Positions 27,809-36,972 of a DNA stretch of 64,000 nt are shown here, in pieces. A program made the position numbers and the translations under genes. The notes under the pieces are model-generated. The model searched no databases. It saw nothing but the letters and a program-made list of their open reading frames with translations, and had not been told where the DNA came from. Numbering within the stretch: the stretch's first letter is position 1; each line of letters begins with the position of its first letter. This DNA comes from CAZDKK01 sp964506245. GTDB lineage: Bacteria > Eisenbacteria > RBG-16-71-46 > CAIMUX01 > WJJG01. The DNA lies in NCBI GenBank assembly GCA_964506245.1, contig CAZDKK010000014.1, forward strand, positions 1 through 64,000, read 5' to 3'.

Positions 27809-27831
27809 GACGAGACAAAGGAGGACAAGCC

Positions 27832-29418
27832 ATGAGAAACGATAGACAAGTGCGCAGAGACGCTGTCGCGGCCGCGCGAGGCCGTGCGAGGCTGGCGGTC
27901 GCTGCGCTGCTGCTGGCCTGCATCGCTGTCACGTGGACGGACGCTGCTTCGGCGCAGGCCCCGTTCACGGATGGAGCCGTCAACCCCGCGCCGGCGGGCG
28001 TGCAAGTGCCCCGTGCCACCCCGCGCGCGATCGCACTCGGACTGCCCATGGGGAACCTCTTCGGCGCGACCCATCGTCTCGAGACGCCACCGCTCGATGT
28101 GCCGGCCTTGCTGGCCGAGGACAGGGCCGCCGAAGAGGGGCCCCAGCGCACCGGGGTCGTGCAGGACTTCGCGCCTCAAACGGGCGAGGCCGGGCAGTGG
28201 ACGGTCCTGCCGGACGGCGGGCATCTCTGGACGATGACCTTCGCGGCCCCGGGCGCCGCGGCCCTGCGGCTGCGTGTCCGCCCGTGGGATCCCCCGGCGG
28301 GCGCGGAGCTGATCCTGTTCAACGCACGAAACCCTGAGGAGTCCGTGGGACCCTTCACGAGCTCGCTGCCGATCCGGCAGGACGAGTTCTGGAGCGCGAT
28401 CGTCTACGCCGACGAGGTCAATGTGGAGTACTACCTTCCTCCGGGTGTCGATCCGCAGGAGCCGCGCTCCGTCATCACCGTGGACGGGCTGCTCAACCAG
28501 TACCGCGATCCGCTGGCCACGCAGCTACGGGAGCTCTGGTGCCACCTGGACTTGTTGTGCTACCCGGCCTGGGTTCCCGAGGGGGACGGCGTGGCTGCCA
28601 TTGCCAATATCGTCTACCCCTACTCGTACTTCTGCTCGTCGGGGATGTTGAACCGGAGTCCGACGGACTATACATCACTCCTCGCGACCGCCAACCACTG
28701 CGGCATCAACACGAGCAACGAGTCGTCGGTCATCGTCACCTGGTTCTACCAGACGTCGGTCTGCAACGGCACACCTCCGAGTCCATCCACGCTCCCGCAG
28801 ACGCTGGGCTGCGCGGCGCTCGTGAACGACACGAACACCGACTACTGCCTGGTCGGCCTGCAGGACAGTGGTACCGGCGGCGTGATGTACCTCGGGTGGG
28901 ATGCCAACTACTGGTCCAACGGGTCGAGCGGGACATTGATCCACCATCCGGACGGGTCCTACAAGCGGATCACCTTCGGCACGAAAACAGCCGACGTGAC
29001 GAGCTGCATCCCGGCCCAGGCCTGGCAGATCTACGTCGCCCACGGGGACGGCGAGGACGAGCCTGGCTCGTCAGGTGCCCCGATGTTCGACTCGGCCCAC
29101 AGGGTCAGAGGCACCGCGAGCTGTGCCACGTGGAGCTGCTACAGCGACGACATCATCGAAGCGGGTCGCTTCGACCTGGCGTACGACAAGCTCGCGCCCT
29201 ATCTGGTGCCGACCGATCCCGTGTACGTCAACGCGGGGTACGTCGGTGTCGAGCAGGGCACGTACGCGCAACCGTTCCAGCGCTTCAAGAAGGGCTTCTT
29301 CGCTGTCATCCGGGGGCACGATCTCTATGTCCAGGCGGGCTCCTACCATGAGGCGCTGGTGATCGACAAGGCGATGATCGTCCACTCCCTGAACGGCAGT
29401 GCGGTGATCGGGCAGTAA
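27832..29418 (+). CDS. Secreted trypsin-like serine endopeptidase
   Basis: 528 residues from the ATG at 27832 (AAAGGAGG upstream). The N-terminus is a basic region plus hydrophobic helix (VAALLLACIAVTWTDAASAQ). Residues 45-240 look like a propeptide with a beta-rich domain. The protease domain shows the triad: His in LLATANHCGI, Asp in DTNTDYCLVGL and Ser in EDEPGSSGAPMFD, an arrangement like lysyl-endopeptidase-type S1 enzymes, with several cysteines for disulfides. The last 60 residues (YAQPFQRFKKGFF ... DLYVQAGSYHEALVI) look like the first coil of a beta-helix and then stop. It has no FlgD-like domain, unlike many secreted neighbours, so either it is exported differently or the helix was truncated. 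Confidence 0.82.
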   Translation: MRNDRQVRRDAVAAARGRARLAVAALLLACIAVTWTDAASAQAPFTDGAVNPAPAGVQVPRATPRAIALGLPMGNLFGATHRLETPPLDVPALLAEDRAAEEGPQRTGVVQDFAPQTGEAGQWTVLPDGGHLWTMTFAAPGAAALRLRVRPWDPPAGAELILFNARNPEESVGPFTSSLPIRQDEFWSAIVYADEVNVEYYLPPGVDPQEPRSVITVDGLLNQYRDPLATQLRELWCHLDLLCYPAWVPEGDGVAAIANIVYPYSYFCSSGMLNRSPTDYTSLLATANHCGINTSNESSVIVTWFYQTSVCNGTPPSPSTLPQTLGCAALVNDTNTDYCLVGLQDSGTGGVMYLGWDANYWSNGSSGTLIHHPDGSYKRITFGTKTADVTSCIPAQAWQIYVAHGDGEDEPGSSGAPMFDSAHRVRGTASCATWSCYSDDIIEAGRFDLAYDKLAPYLVPTDPVYVNAGYVGVEQGTYAQPFQRFKKGFFAVIRGHDLYVQAGSYHEALVIDKAMIVHSLNGSAVIGQ

Positions 29419-29456
29419 CGGGCGGAAGGCAGTGGATCGCCAGGTTGCCCAACGCA

Positions 29457-29494
29457 GAGGGCCGGCCGCAGCGTGGACGCGTGCACCGGCCCTC
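29457..29494. terminator. Bidirectional hairpin between convergent genes
   Basis: GAGGGCCGG (29457-29465) and CCGGCCCTC (29486-29494) are exact inverted repeats around a 20-base loop. The hairpin starts 38 bases after the protease stop and includes the first bases of the DUF486 stop codon on the other strand. Confidence 0.45.
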
Positions 29495-29846
29495 ACTGCG
29501 CGGGCTGGACGTTGCGGAACATGAAGTAGGCCGCCGCGATGAGGCAGAGCGTCGCCCATACGTAGTCGAGCGACAGACGCTGCTTCATGTAGAAGGCGCA
29601 GAAGCCGGCGAAGACGAGCATGGTGATCACTTCCTGGATCACCTTGAGCTGACTGAGCGAGTAGTGCTGGGAGCCGATGCGATTGGCCGGGACCTGCAGG
29701 CAGTATTCCAGGAAAGCAACGCTCCAGCTCAGGATGATGACGATCAGGAGCGGCTTGTGGCGGTGGTCCTTCAGATGGCCGTACCACGCGTAGGTCATGA
29801 ACAAGTTGGATCCAACGAGCAACGCGATCGGCGCGATCTTTGGCAT
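29493..29846 (-). CDS. DMT-family (DUF486) membrane protein
   Basis: 117 residues with four hydrophobic helices. The sequence APIALLVGSNLFMTYAWYGH, then SWSVAFLEYCLQVPANRIG and LKVIQEVITMLVFAGF, is typical of DUF486, a small drug/metabolite transporter-like family of about 110 residues. Function is not established for the family. The ATG at 29846 has GGGGGAGACACC upstream. It is monocistronic, between convergent and divergent neighbours. Confidence 0.88.
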   Translation of the reverse strand: MPKIAPIALLVGSNLFMTYAWYGHLKDHRHKPLLIVIILSWSVAFLEYCLQVPANRIGSQHYSLSQLKVIQEVITMLVFAGFCAFYMKQRLSLDYVWATLCLIAAAYFMFRNVQPAQ

Positions 29847-30107
29847 GGTGTCTCCCCCGCGGGCCCCTCACCGGCCTGAACCTCTCCGGCCGCTGGCGGG
29901 CCCCGGCTTCCCCGCCGGCCCGGCTGCAAGCGGACCGGCCGACCTGCCCCTGTGGCAGTTGTCGGCCGGACAATCGGGGGATTGTACCAGCGTCGGGGTC
30001 GCGCACAGCCAGTTCTTGCACCTGCGGTGCGACCCCGCAACACCCGCCGCGCAATCGGTCGATGAACCCCCCGCCGCAGGGCGACCGTGCCCCGCGGCAA
30101 CCCAGCG

Positions 30108-32342
30108 TCACTCCCCTCCACCCGCCAACCACAACAGCGACTGCGCGGCGGCCGTCTGCGTGGCCGTTTCGTCGAAGAAGTAGGGGTGGAACGCAAAGCA
30201 GACGATCTTGCCGCGCCGGATGCCGAAGCGGAGATCCTCTTCGGTGACCGTGGTGCGCCAGGCGATCGGCCTGTCGTTCAGGTCATGACCGGCATCCGAG
30301 CGGCATCGCGCGGTGTAGATCGGCTCGAGGCCCTCCTCGCGTTCGTACCACGGCGAGAGGCCTGCCTCGGTGGGGTTGGGCACGAGGCACTCGTAGAAGT
30401 ACTCGCCCCGCTTGTTGTCCGGGTCCTGCGGCAGACCGCCCCACCGCGAGTAGTCGAGGCAGATGTCGGGAAAGGCTGGATCGGCCGACACCGCCCGCAC
30501 CAGGGACTGCAGATCGCGCGCATCGTCGGTGCCGCGCGGCTTGTTCACGGCCCCGCGCAGGTGGAGGTACTGCCACAGGAAACCGAATCGGTTCCAGGTC
30601 TGTTGGTTGCTGAGATCATCGGGGGAGGGTGTCTTGGGAGGACCCTCGTCCGGCGGAAACGCCTTGGTGATCTTGGTGACGGGGCCGCCCCAGGCGAAGA
30701 GCAGCAGGTTGCCCCCCGCGCCCACGTAGCGCGACAGGAGCATGTTCACGGCGGCCAGGCTGAGGGCGTTGTCCTGCTGGCTCGTCTGGCCGTTGGCGCA
30801 GTCCCAGATGACCGTCTGGTGCTCCCCTAGAATGTCCAGAAAGTTGTCCGGAATGCTGACACCTGGTGAGGAGCCCTCGTCAGGGAACACGGAGAAGGTG
30901 GTCGGCACCTCGCCAGGAGGCAGGAAGTCCCCCATGCACGCGAGCATCCGGTCCCGCCACGCGTCTTCGGGGACGTCGTCCGTCCGCACTCCGTCGACTC
31001 TCCGCGGGCAAGACCGTTGATCATCCACGACCAGGAATCTTCTCGTGAATCCGAACTGCGCCAGGGTGATGTTCACGACGCATCGCGTCTCCGTCTCCTT
31101 CTTGTTCGAGACGTCGCGCATCTTCAGGTAGAAGTAGTGGACCTTGGGACCATCCGCGGGAAACGAGATCACGTCCTGCATCTGGTCGCGCGGTGCCCAG
31201 CCGATCCATCCGCCGCGACCGTCAGTTGCTCGGAAGGGCTCGTCCTCATCCCCGGGGTCGGGGATGTCGAAACCGTAGTTGCACGGTCCGGGTTCCGTGC
31301 CACTGGCCGAGGCATCGGCCTGCCACTGGAGGCGGAAGCGCTGTCCGGGCGCGATGGTGACCTCCCACGGATCGGCGAAGACACCGGTATCGAAGCTGTG
31401 GCGTCCCATCGACGGCTCGAACACGGCGACGTTGATCCGGGTGTCCACGACGAGGAAGGTGACCCAGTTGCGGTTGCGGCTGCGATCCCCGAAGACTCGC
31501 TGCTCGACCGCGCCCGCTTCGTCGATCGCGCGCACGGCGAATCCGTACCGCGACCCGACCTTCATCTCCTCGAGCCACTGCTCGGTCACCGTGCCGGGGA
31601 CGCGCTTCCAGGCGCGCTTGGCGCGGGCGAGGTATTCGCTGACGCTGTCGGCGGGGAAGTCTGCCCCCTTGGGCGCCTGCAGCAGGTTTTCGGCCTTCTC
31701 GAATAGCTCCGCGACATCCTTCAGCCGCGTCACGTCGATGCCCGGGTCGGCAATGTGCTTGATCTCGTAGTAGGCCGGCTGCTGATCGGCGCTGGCCGCG
31801 TCGAGGTCCTGGCCGGACCAGGTGAACCGCAAAGTGGAAGCCCAACGGGCGTCCTCGTTCCCGTCCGGGGATTCGATTTCGCTGGTCGGCGCGATGGTGT
31901 GGGCGTTGAAGAGCCGGATGTCGGGGCAGGAGCGGTAGTACTTGTCGTCGACCGCCCGGACGTAGAAGGTGTGCCAGTCGCCATAGCCGTCCGGTTCCGC
32001 ATAGGTGGCGGCCCGCGTGACGATCCAATCATCGAAGCTCGTGGTCCGGTGCCAGGCATTCTCCGAGATCGTGTCGTCCACGGCCCATTCGAACCAGCGG
32101 ATGACACCGTCCCGGTCGGCCCCGTACCAGTAGAAGTGGACCCGATTCTCCCCGATGTCGGCCGCATTCTCGAGCACGCCGCCCGTGATGCCCACGGTGG
32201 GGCGCTGGTTGCCGGCGGGTTGGCCCGCGAACTCATCGTCGGGGATCAGGAGGCATTGCGCGCCCAGGAGGGCCAGGAGGCAGAGGCACGCCAACGGGAG
32301 CATCCGGGCGAACGCCTTGAAGGTCAGGCCGGGGGGGTACAT
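30108..32342 (-). CDS. Large exported (lipo)protein of unknown function
   Basis: 744 residues from the ATG at 32342, which has AAGGAGG nine bases upstream; an ATG three codons earlier touches the Shine-Dalgarno. A hydrophobic N-terminus (RMLPLACLCLLALLGAQC) suggests a lipoprotein, although Gln before Cys is not ideal for signal peptidase II. Repeated beta-sandwich-like segments contain RVHFYWYGADRDGVIRWFEW, TLRFTWSGQDLDA and WVTFLVVDTRINV, reminiscent of FN3-like domains. A C-terminal alpha/beta part (TVIWDCANGQTS ... LLSRYVGAGGNLLLFAWGG) looks like a glutamine-amidotransferase-like fold without an obvious nucleophile. I do not recognise a named family; related proteins occur in lineages with FlgD-type CTDs. 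Confidence 0.7.
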   Translation of the reverse strand: MYPPGLTFKAFARMLPLACLCLLALLGAQCLLIPDDEFAGQPAGNQRPTVGITGGVLENAADIGENRVHFYWYGADRDGVIRWFEWAVDDTISENAWHRTTSFDDWIVTRAATYAEPDGYGDWHTFYVRAVDDKYYRSCPDIRLFNAHTIAPTSEIESPDGNEDARWASTLRFTWSGQDLDAASADQQPAYYEIKHIADPGIDVTRLKDVAELFEKAENLLQAPKGADFPADSVSEYLARAKRAWKRVPGTVTEQWLEEMKVGSRYGFAVRAIDEAGAVEQRVFGDRSRNRNWVTFLVVDTRINVAVFEPSMGRHSFDTGVFADPWEVTIAPGQRFRLQWQADASASGTEPGPCNYGFDIPDPGDEDEPFRATDGRGGWIGWAPRDQMQDVISFPADGPKVHYFYLKMRDVSNKKETETRCVVNITLAQFGFTRRFLVVDDQRSCPRRVDGVRTDDVPEDAWRDRMLACMGDFLPPGEVPTTFSVFPDEGSSPGVSIPDNFLDILGEHQTVIWDCANGQTSQQDNALSLAAVNMLLSRYVGAGGNLLLFAWGGPVTKITKAFPPDEGPPKTPSPDDLSNQQTWNRFGFLWQYLHLRGAVNKPRGTDDARDLQSLVRAVSADPAFPDICLDYSRWGGLPQDPDNKRGEYFYECLVPNPTEAGLSPWYEREEGLEPIYTARCRSDAGHDLNDRPIAWRTTVTEEDLRFGIRRGKIVCFAFHPYFFDETATQTAAAQSLLWLAGGGE

Positions 32343-32529
32343 GCGACACATCCTCCTTCGCGGGGGGCGTCCAGGAGTCGTGCCCGATGGCATGCGCCGG
32401 CGGATGGAGCCCACGGTGGTCGCTGCGCGGCGCCTGGGGTGTGGAACGCGCACCGGCGCCCTTGGTCTCGATCGGTCCGCCCGACACTGTCAACCATAGT
32501 CAGGAGACGGCGGAGTCGTGAGACTTACT

Positions 32530-34188
32530 TCACGTTCCTGCGGTATGGCCAGCATGGCGAAGGCGACCAGGCATGGCGTCGCGGATGTCGGCGTCGGTCT
32601 GAGACGATGCTCCCAGGCCCTCTGCCCCGGGAGGAACCTGCTGCAGCACGAGCGTCCCCACCTTGCGCCGCGGGTAGCGCAGTCGCACCACGTCGTGCAC
32701 AGCCGGCAGTGCATGGCGCTCGTCGGTGATCAGGTAGTACTCGGGGAAGCTGAAACGCCGGCGGTCGTAGATCGGTCGAGCGACCCGTCCCTCCAGGGCC
32801 ACGGCCAGATGGATCAGGTCCGGGCCCGGTTCGATCACGATCGGGCGGTCATCCGCAAGCAGCGCTGCCACCTCTTCAGCCGCGACGTCCGAGTTCCACT
32901 TGCACGCGGCCCGATAGGCGTAGATGCCATGTTCGTAGAATCCCAGGACCACGGCCGCCACGGCCAGGGTGTAGGTGACCACCCGGTAGCGGAAGCGCGA
33001 CAAGGCGAGGGCCACCGCACCGGTGGCGAGCAGCCCGATGCCACCCGCGAGGAGCCCGAACTCCAAGCTCGTCCACCCGGCGACAATGCAGACGCCAGCG
33101 AGGAGCCACAGCAGGACCCGACCCGGCCACACGGGCATGCGGCGCGCAAGATCGATCCGGTGGGCCACCACGATGGCGAAGAAGGGCACCGCCGGCAACA
33201 TGTAGCGGTCCCGGGACCTCGCCGCGAGGGTGAAGATCAGGAGCGACGAAACCAGAATCCACAAACTCGTTTCGTACAACCAGCCGGAAGAGCGCTCGCG
33301 GCGGCGAATCGCCAGGAGCACGAGCGACCAGGGCAACAGCACGATCCACAGGCGCACTGGATAAACGGCGATGTGCGCCAACCACGAGCCCACGTTGCCC
33401 AAGGCCTTGCCGGAGATCTCGGAGGCGGCCGTGCCGAGCATCGCCTCGGAGTGGCCACCGGCACGCAGCGCAAGCGCCCATGCCACGGGCAGCACGAGCG
33501 ACAGCCCCAGATGCGTGGCGAGTCGGAGTGCCGCACGGCGGCGCTCGGCGCGTTGGAGCAGCGCGTGGATCAACAGCCCGGGATAGAAGAAGAGCGGCGA
33601 GACGCCTTTGGTCAGGATCCCCAGTCCCATGCAGAGCGCCGACAGCAGCAGGAGGCCCGTCTGCCTCCTGCCGCGCAGATACGCCACGTAGGACAGGAAG
33701 GTGAGCGCCCCAAGCACCATGTCCGGTTCGGCCATGTTCCCGTACTCACACATGGTGAGGTAGCAGGTGAGCGTGACGAGCGCCGCGAAGTAGACACGCT
33801 CGCGGTCCCCTTCGGACTCGCTGCCAGACACGGCCGGGCGTTGAGCACGCATGGCCATGGCAGCGGTACCGGAGAGAATCAGCAGGGCGACGACCGAGAG
33901 CGTCCGCGCCGCGCGGGGTGTTACCGGAAGCTGGCCGCCCGAGGCCAGAACGATCAGCCAGTTGTAGAAGGGAGGTTTCTTGTAGTACGGCACCTGATAG
34001 ATGGTCGGCATGAGGTAGTTGCCGGTGAGAATCATCTCCTGCGCGACGATGACCCGACGCGGCTCCTCGTGGATCCAGGCCATCCGGTCGATGTGCACCA
34101 AGAGCGTGATGACCACCCAGGCGAGCAGGAACCAGCCGCCCGCGGCCAGCCGGCCGGCCGGCACGGGGCCTGTACGCGCCCGGGTCAC
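32530..34188 (-). CDS. ArnT/PMT-type membrane glycosyltransferase
   Basis: 552 residues, beginning with a GTG at 34188 that overlaps the TGA of the preceding LAB_N gene (GTGA). Eleven or more hydrophobic helices follow. The first periplasmic loop has HEEPRRVIVAQEMILTGNYL and YYKKPPFYNWL, the acidic and Lys-Pro-Pro signatures of ArnT and related PF02366/PF13231 enzymes, which use polyprenyl-phosphate sugars to modify lipid A or proteins in the periplasm. The C-terminal about 130 residues are a soluble domain. Overlap with LAB_N and the GT2 enzyme indicates a dedicated three-gene pathway: GT2 makes the polyprenyl-linked sugar and this enzyme transfers it. Confidence 0.85.
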   Translation of the reverse strand: MTRARTGPVPAGRLAAGGWFLLAWVVITLLVHIDRMAWIHEEPRRVIVAQEMILTGNYLMPTIYQVPYYKKPPFYNWLIVLASGGQLPVTPRAARTLSVVALLILSGTAAMAMRAQRPAVSGSESEGDRERVYFAALVTLTCYLTMCEYGNMAEPDMVLGALTFLSYVAYLRGRRQTGLLLLSALCMGLGILTKGVSPLFFYPGLLIHALLQRAERRRAALRLATHLGLSLVLPVAWALALRAGGHSEAMLGTAASEISGKALGNVGSWLAHIAVYPVRLWIVLLPWSLVLLAIRRRERSSGWLYETSLWILVSSLLIFTLAARSRDRYMLPAVPFFAIVVAHRIDLARRMPVWPGRVLLWLLAGVCIVAGWTSLEFGLLAGGIGLLATGAVALALSRFRYRVVTYTLAVAAVVLGFYEHGIYAYRAACKWNSDVAAEEVAALLADDRPIVIEPGPDLIHLAVALEGRVARPIYDRRRFSFPEYYLITDERHALPAVHDVVRLRYPRRKVGTLVLQQVPPGAEGLGASSQTDADIRDAMPGRLRHAGHTAGT

Positions 34189-34520
34189 GCAGCCTGCCTC
34201 TCCGGACCGTCGCTCGCGGGGTGCCGAATCAGGTGGATGTTGCGCATGTAGATCAAGAAACCGGCCGATTGACCCAGGATGAACACGGGATCGCGCTTGT
34301 GGATGGCATAGAACAGGAGCATCGCCGATCCCGCCATGCTGAGGTACCAGAAGAGCGGGGGCATGACGCTCTTGCGCGCCCGCTCCGAAGCCAGCCATTG
34401 GACGACGAAGCGCGACGCGAAGAGACCCTGGGCCACGAAGCCGATCACCAGCCACACAGTCTCGGCCGACAATGATGAGAGCCACTGATGGATCGCTGAC
34501 AGCATCTCATACTCCGTCAT
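34185..34520 (-). CDS. LAB_N (lipid-A-disaccharide synthase N-terminal domain) membrane protein
   Basis: 111 residues with three hydrophobic helices. The sequence WLVIGFVAQGLFASRFVVQW, then ERARKSVMPPLFWYLSMAGS and QSAGFLIYMRNIHLI, is the LAB_N domain (PF07578), found alone or fused to LpxB. Stand-alone forms travel with GT2 and ArnT-like genes and are thought to act in flipping or handling polyprenyl-linked sugars; that role is inference. Its ATG lies inside the last codons of the GT2 gene (14-base overlap) and its stop overlaps the next start, implying translational coupling. Confidence 0.88.
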   Translation of the reverse strand: MTEYEMLSAIHQWLSSLSAETVWLVIGFVAQGLFASRFVVQWLASERARKSVMPPLFWYLSMAGSAMLLFYAIHKRDPVFILGQSAGFLIYMRNIHLIRHPASDGPERQAA

Positions 34521-35319
34521 GATGGCCGGAGCCGCACGAGACGCGGTCCGGCGATGGGCTTGCGCAAAGAGCGGGTCCGTTCACGGATTGCTCACGGATC
34601 CGCGGTCGGGCCTGCCGGGACTTGAGCCATCGGACGCCGAACGTGTCCACGATCCCCACCCAGAGTCGGTTGTGGACACCGTACTTGGTCCGCCCGTATT
34701 GACGCGGCCGGTGGTTGACCGGGATCTCGGTCAAGGAGTAGCCGCGCATGGCCAGCAGCGTCGGCAGGAAGCGGTGCATGCCCCGGAAGTCGGGCAGCTC
34801 GCGGGCGCAGTGCGCGCGCATGCCGCGCAGCGAGCAACCGACATCCGTGACGCGTTCGCCCGTCAGGCGATTGCGAAAGCCGTTGGCGATGCGCGAGGAG
34901 ACGCGGCGCACCAGCGTGTCCTGGCGCCGTTCGCGCACCCCGTTGACGACGTCGGTCTCGCAGGCCTGGAGGACCTCCAAGAGGCGCGGGATGTCGCGCG
35001 GGTCGTTCTGCAGATCGGCGTCCAGGGTGATGATGTACTCTCCCCGCGCCAGGCGGAACCCGGCCGCCAGCGCGGCGGACTGACCGCAGGACTGCTCGAA
35101 GCTCACGTAGCCGTGCTCGGGCCGGCGAGCGGCAAGTTCGCGCAGGCGCTCGAGGGTGCCATCCCGGCTGCCGTCATCGATCCACAGGCACTCCCACGCC
35201 AGACCGGTCGCATCCAGGACGGTCTCGATCTCGTCGCTCAGGACCCCCACCGACTCCGCCTCGTCGCGGGCCGGGACGACGATGCTCACGGCAGGGACTC
35301 CAGGCCTGTCCGCGTTCAT
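34507..35319 (-). CDS. GT2 polyprenyl-phosphate glycosyltransferase
   Basis: 270 residues from the ATG at 35319 (ATG 35325 is equally possible; no clear ribosome binding site). The GT-A fold shows VSIVVPARDEAESVG, the nucleotide-binding WIDDGSRDGT and the metal-binding LDADLQNDPRD, as in DPM1/ArnC-type dolichyl- or undecaprenyl-phosphate mannose or aminoarabinose synthases. The FEQSCGQSAALAAGF and MHRFLPTLLAMRG segments also fit. The C-terminal membrane helices of ArnC are absent. It is first in the GT2/LAB_N/ArnT-like operon and probably charges the lipid carrier. Confidence 0.87.
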   Translation of the reverse strand: MNADRPGVPAVSIVVPARDEAESVGVLSDEIETVLDATGLAWECLWIDDGSRDGTLERLRELAARRPEHGYVSFEQSCGQSAALAAGFRLARGEYIITLDADLQNDPRDIPRLLEVLQACETDVVNGVRERRQDTLVRRVSSRIANGFRNRLTGERVTDVGCSLRGMRAHCARELPDFRGMHRFLPTLLAMRGYSLTEIPVNHRPRQYGRTKYGVHNRLWVGIVDTFGVRWLKSRQARPRIREQSVNGPALCASPSPDRVSCGSGHHDGV

Positions 35320-35403
35320 TCGCATTGACCGGAATGGTATTCGGGTCACAGGGGGGCGTCAAGAGGGCTGGGCCGCCTGCCCGGAAGCAGGTGCCGCGCC
35401 GCC

Positions 35404-36957
35404 TCACGCAGCGGCGCACTCCTGCGCGAACGGCAGAGAGACTTCGAACGTGAAGGTCGATCCCTCCCCGACCGTGCTCGAGAGCGTGATGTCGCCGCCC
35501 ATCATGCGGGCCAGCTCGCGGGAGATCGTGAGCCCGAGCCCCGTCCCGCCAAAGGAACGCGCCGTGGACCCATCCGCCTGGCGGAAGCTCTCGAAGATGA
35601 TCTCCCTCTTTTCCGCGGGGATCCCAATTCCCGTGTCGATCACGCGAACCGTCAGCTCACAGCGCCCGGGCACGGAGGCGACGGCGCCGGCCAACTCGAT
35701 CGTCACCCGACCGCAGGCCGTGAACTTGACCGCGTTGGAGAGCAGATTGAGGAGAATCTGCAGGATGCGGTGGCCATCTCCGATGAGCGGCGGCAGCGGC
35801 GCCGTCGGCAGGCGGCACTCGAGCGTCAGTCCCTTCTCCTCCGCCTTGGGACGCAGCATCGACGCCGCGCGGTCGATCACCTCTTCGGCTCGGAAGGGCG
35901 CCTCGGCCAGTTCCATTCTGCCCGATTCGATCTTCGAGAAGTCCAGGATGTCATTGATGAGCGCCAGCAGGCTGTCGCCGGACTTCTGGATGTTGGTCAC
36001 CCATTCCGCCTGCTCCGGGCTGAGGGTTGAGATGCTCAGCATGTCGGTCAGTCCGATGATCCCGTTGAGCGGCGTGCGGATCTCGTGCGAAACGTTGGCC
36101 AGGAACTCGGACTTCGTACCGCTCGCATGCTCGGCCGCTTCCTTGGCCGCCCGCAGTTCCGTGGTTCGCTCCTGCACCATGATCTCCAGCCCTTCGGCAT
36201 AGCGCTGCACCTGGGCCTGCGACATGCGAAGCTTCCGGTTGCCCGCTTCGATCGCGGCCGCCATCGCGTTGAAGCTCGACCCGAGCTGCCCGATCTCGTC
36301 GGGCCCTGCATCCGTGATCCTCGTGGTCAGGACACCGCCGGCAAGCTTCTGGGCGCCCTGTGCAAGGTGTTGGAGCCGCGAGGCGACGCGTTGAAAGAGC
36401 AGGTTCGAGATCAACATCGACACCGAGAGCGCCAGCACGGCGGTCAGGCCGACGAGGAGACGCCCCTCCAGAGCCCGCAGCCTGTGGCGGCTCAGGTCGG
36501 CCAGCAGGACAACCGTGCCCACTGGCTGGCCGCGATAGCGTACGGCGCGAACCACACGCATGGAGGATTCGCCCGCGAGGTCCGACTCGTTCAGTCTGGA
36601 TCCCGCAGAGGCGTCGTCGACGATGAAGCTGCGGCCGGCTTGCCGATCGTAGCAGGCCACGGGCTTGGAGGTCGTGTCCAGCAGCCAGGCAAAGCGGATG
36701 TCGGGGAGCACGCTGAGCGGGGTGAGTGCTTCGGCAGCCGCGTCGGCATCACCGAACACGAGCGCCGGAGCGGCGCTGTAGCCGACGACCGACGCCGTCT
36801 GTTCGGCCATCTCGACGCCGTTGGCGAGGAGCTGACCGTGTTCGCGGTGCAGGAAGAACAGCCCGAGGCTGACGACGGCAATGGTCGTCGTCAGCAGCGT
36901 GAAACCGAGCAGTCGTTCACGCAAGGAAAGGCGTGAGATCACTTCCCGCAGATGCAC
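35404..36957 (-). CDS. Membrane sensor histidine kinase (CHASE8-like sensor, HAMP)
   Basis: 517 residues. TM1 (about 18-36) and TM2 (about 167-187) bracket a 130-residue periplasmic domain (GVEMAEQTASVVGYSAAPAL, VFGDADAAAEALTPL) typical of CHASE8 sensors. HAMP and a coiled coil follow. The HisKA phospho-acceptor is His291 (SHEIRTPLNGI), and the ATPase has NLLSNAVKF, DTGIGIP and FGGTGLGLTIS. There is no receiver domain, and no response regulator is adjacent. It begins 15 bases after the YfiR gene and probably forms a signalling pair with it. A TonB receptor is divergent. Confidence 0.9.
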   Translation of the reverse strand: MHLREVISRLSLRERLLGFTLLTTTIAVVSLGLFFLHREHGQLLANGVEMAEQTASVVGYSAAPALVFGDADAAAEALTPLSVLPDIRFAWLLDTTSKPVACYDRQAGRSFIVDDASAGSRLNESDLAGESSMRVVRAVRYRGQPVGTVVLLADLSRHRLRALEGRLLVGLTAVLALSVSMLISNLLFQRVASRLQHLAQGAQKLAGGVLTTRITDAGPDEIGQLGSSFNAMAAAIEAGNRKLRMSQAQVQRYAEGLEIMVQERTTELRAAKEAAEHASGTKSEFLANVSHEIRTPLNGIIGLTDMLSISTLSPEQAEWVTNIQKSGDSLLALINDILDFSKIESGRMELAEAPFRAEEVIDRAASMLRPKAEEKGLTLECRLPTAPLPPLIGDGHRILQILLNLLSNAVKFTACGRVTIELAGAVASVPGRCELTVRVIDTGIGIPAEKREIIFESFRQADGSTARSFGGTGLGLTISRELARMMGGDITLSSTVGEGSTFTFEVSLPFAQECAAA

Positions 36958-36972
36958 CTCTCCCCCGTCATC

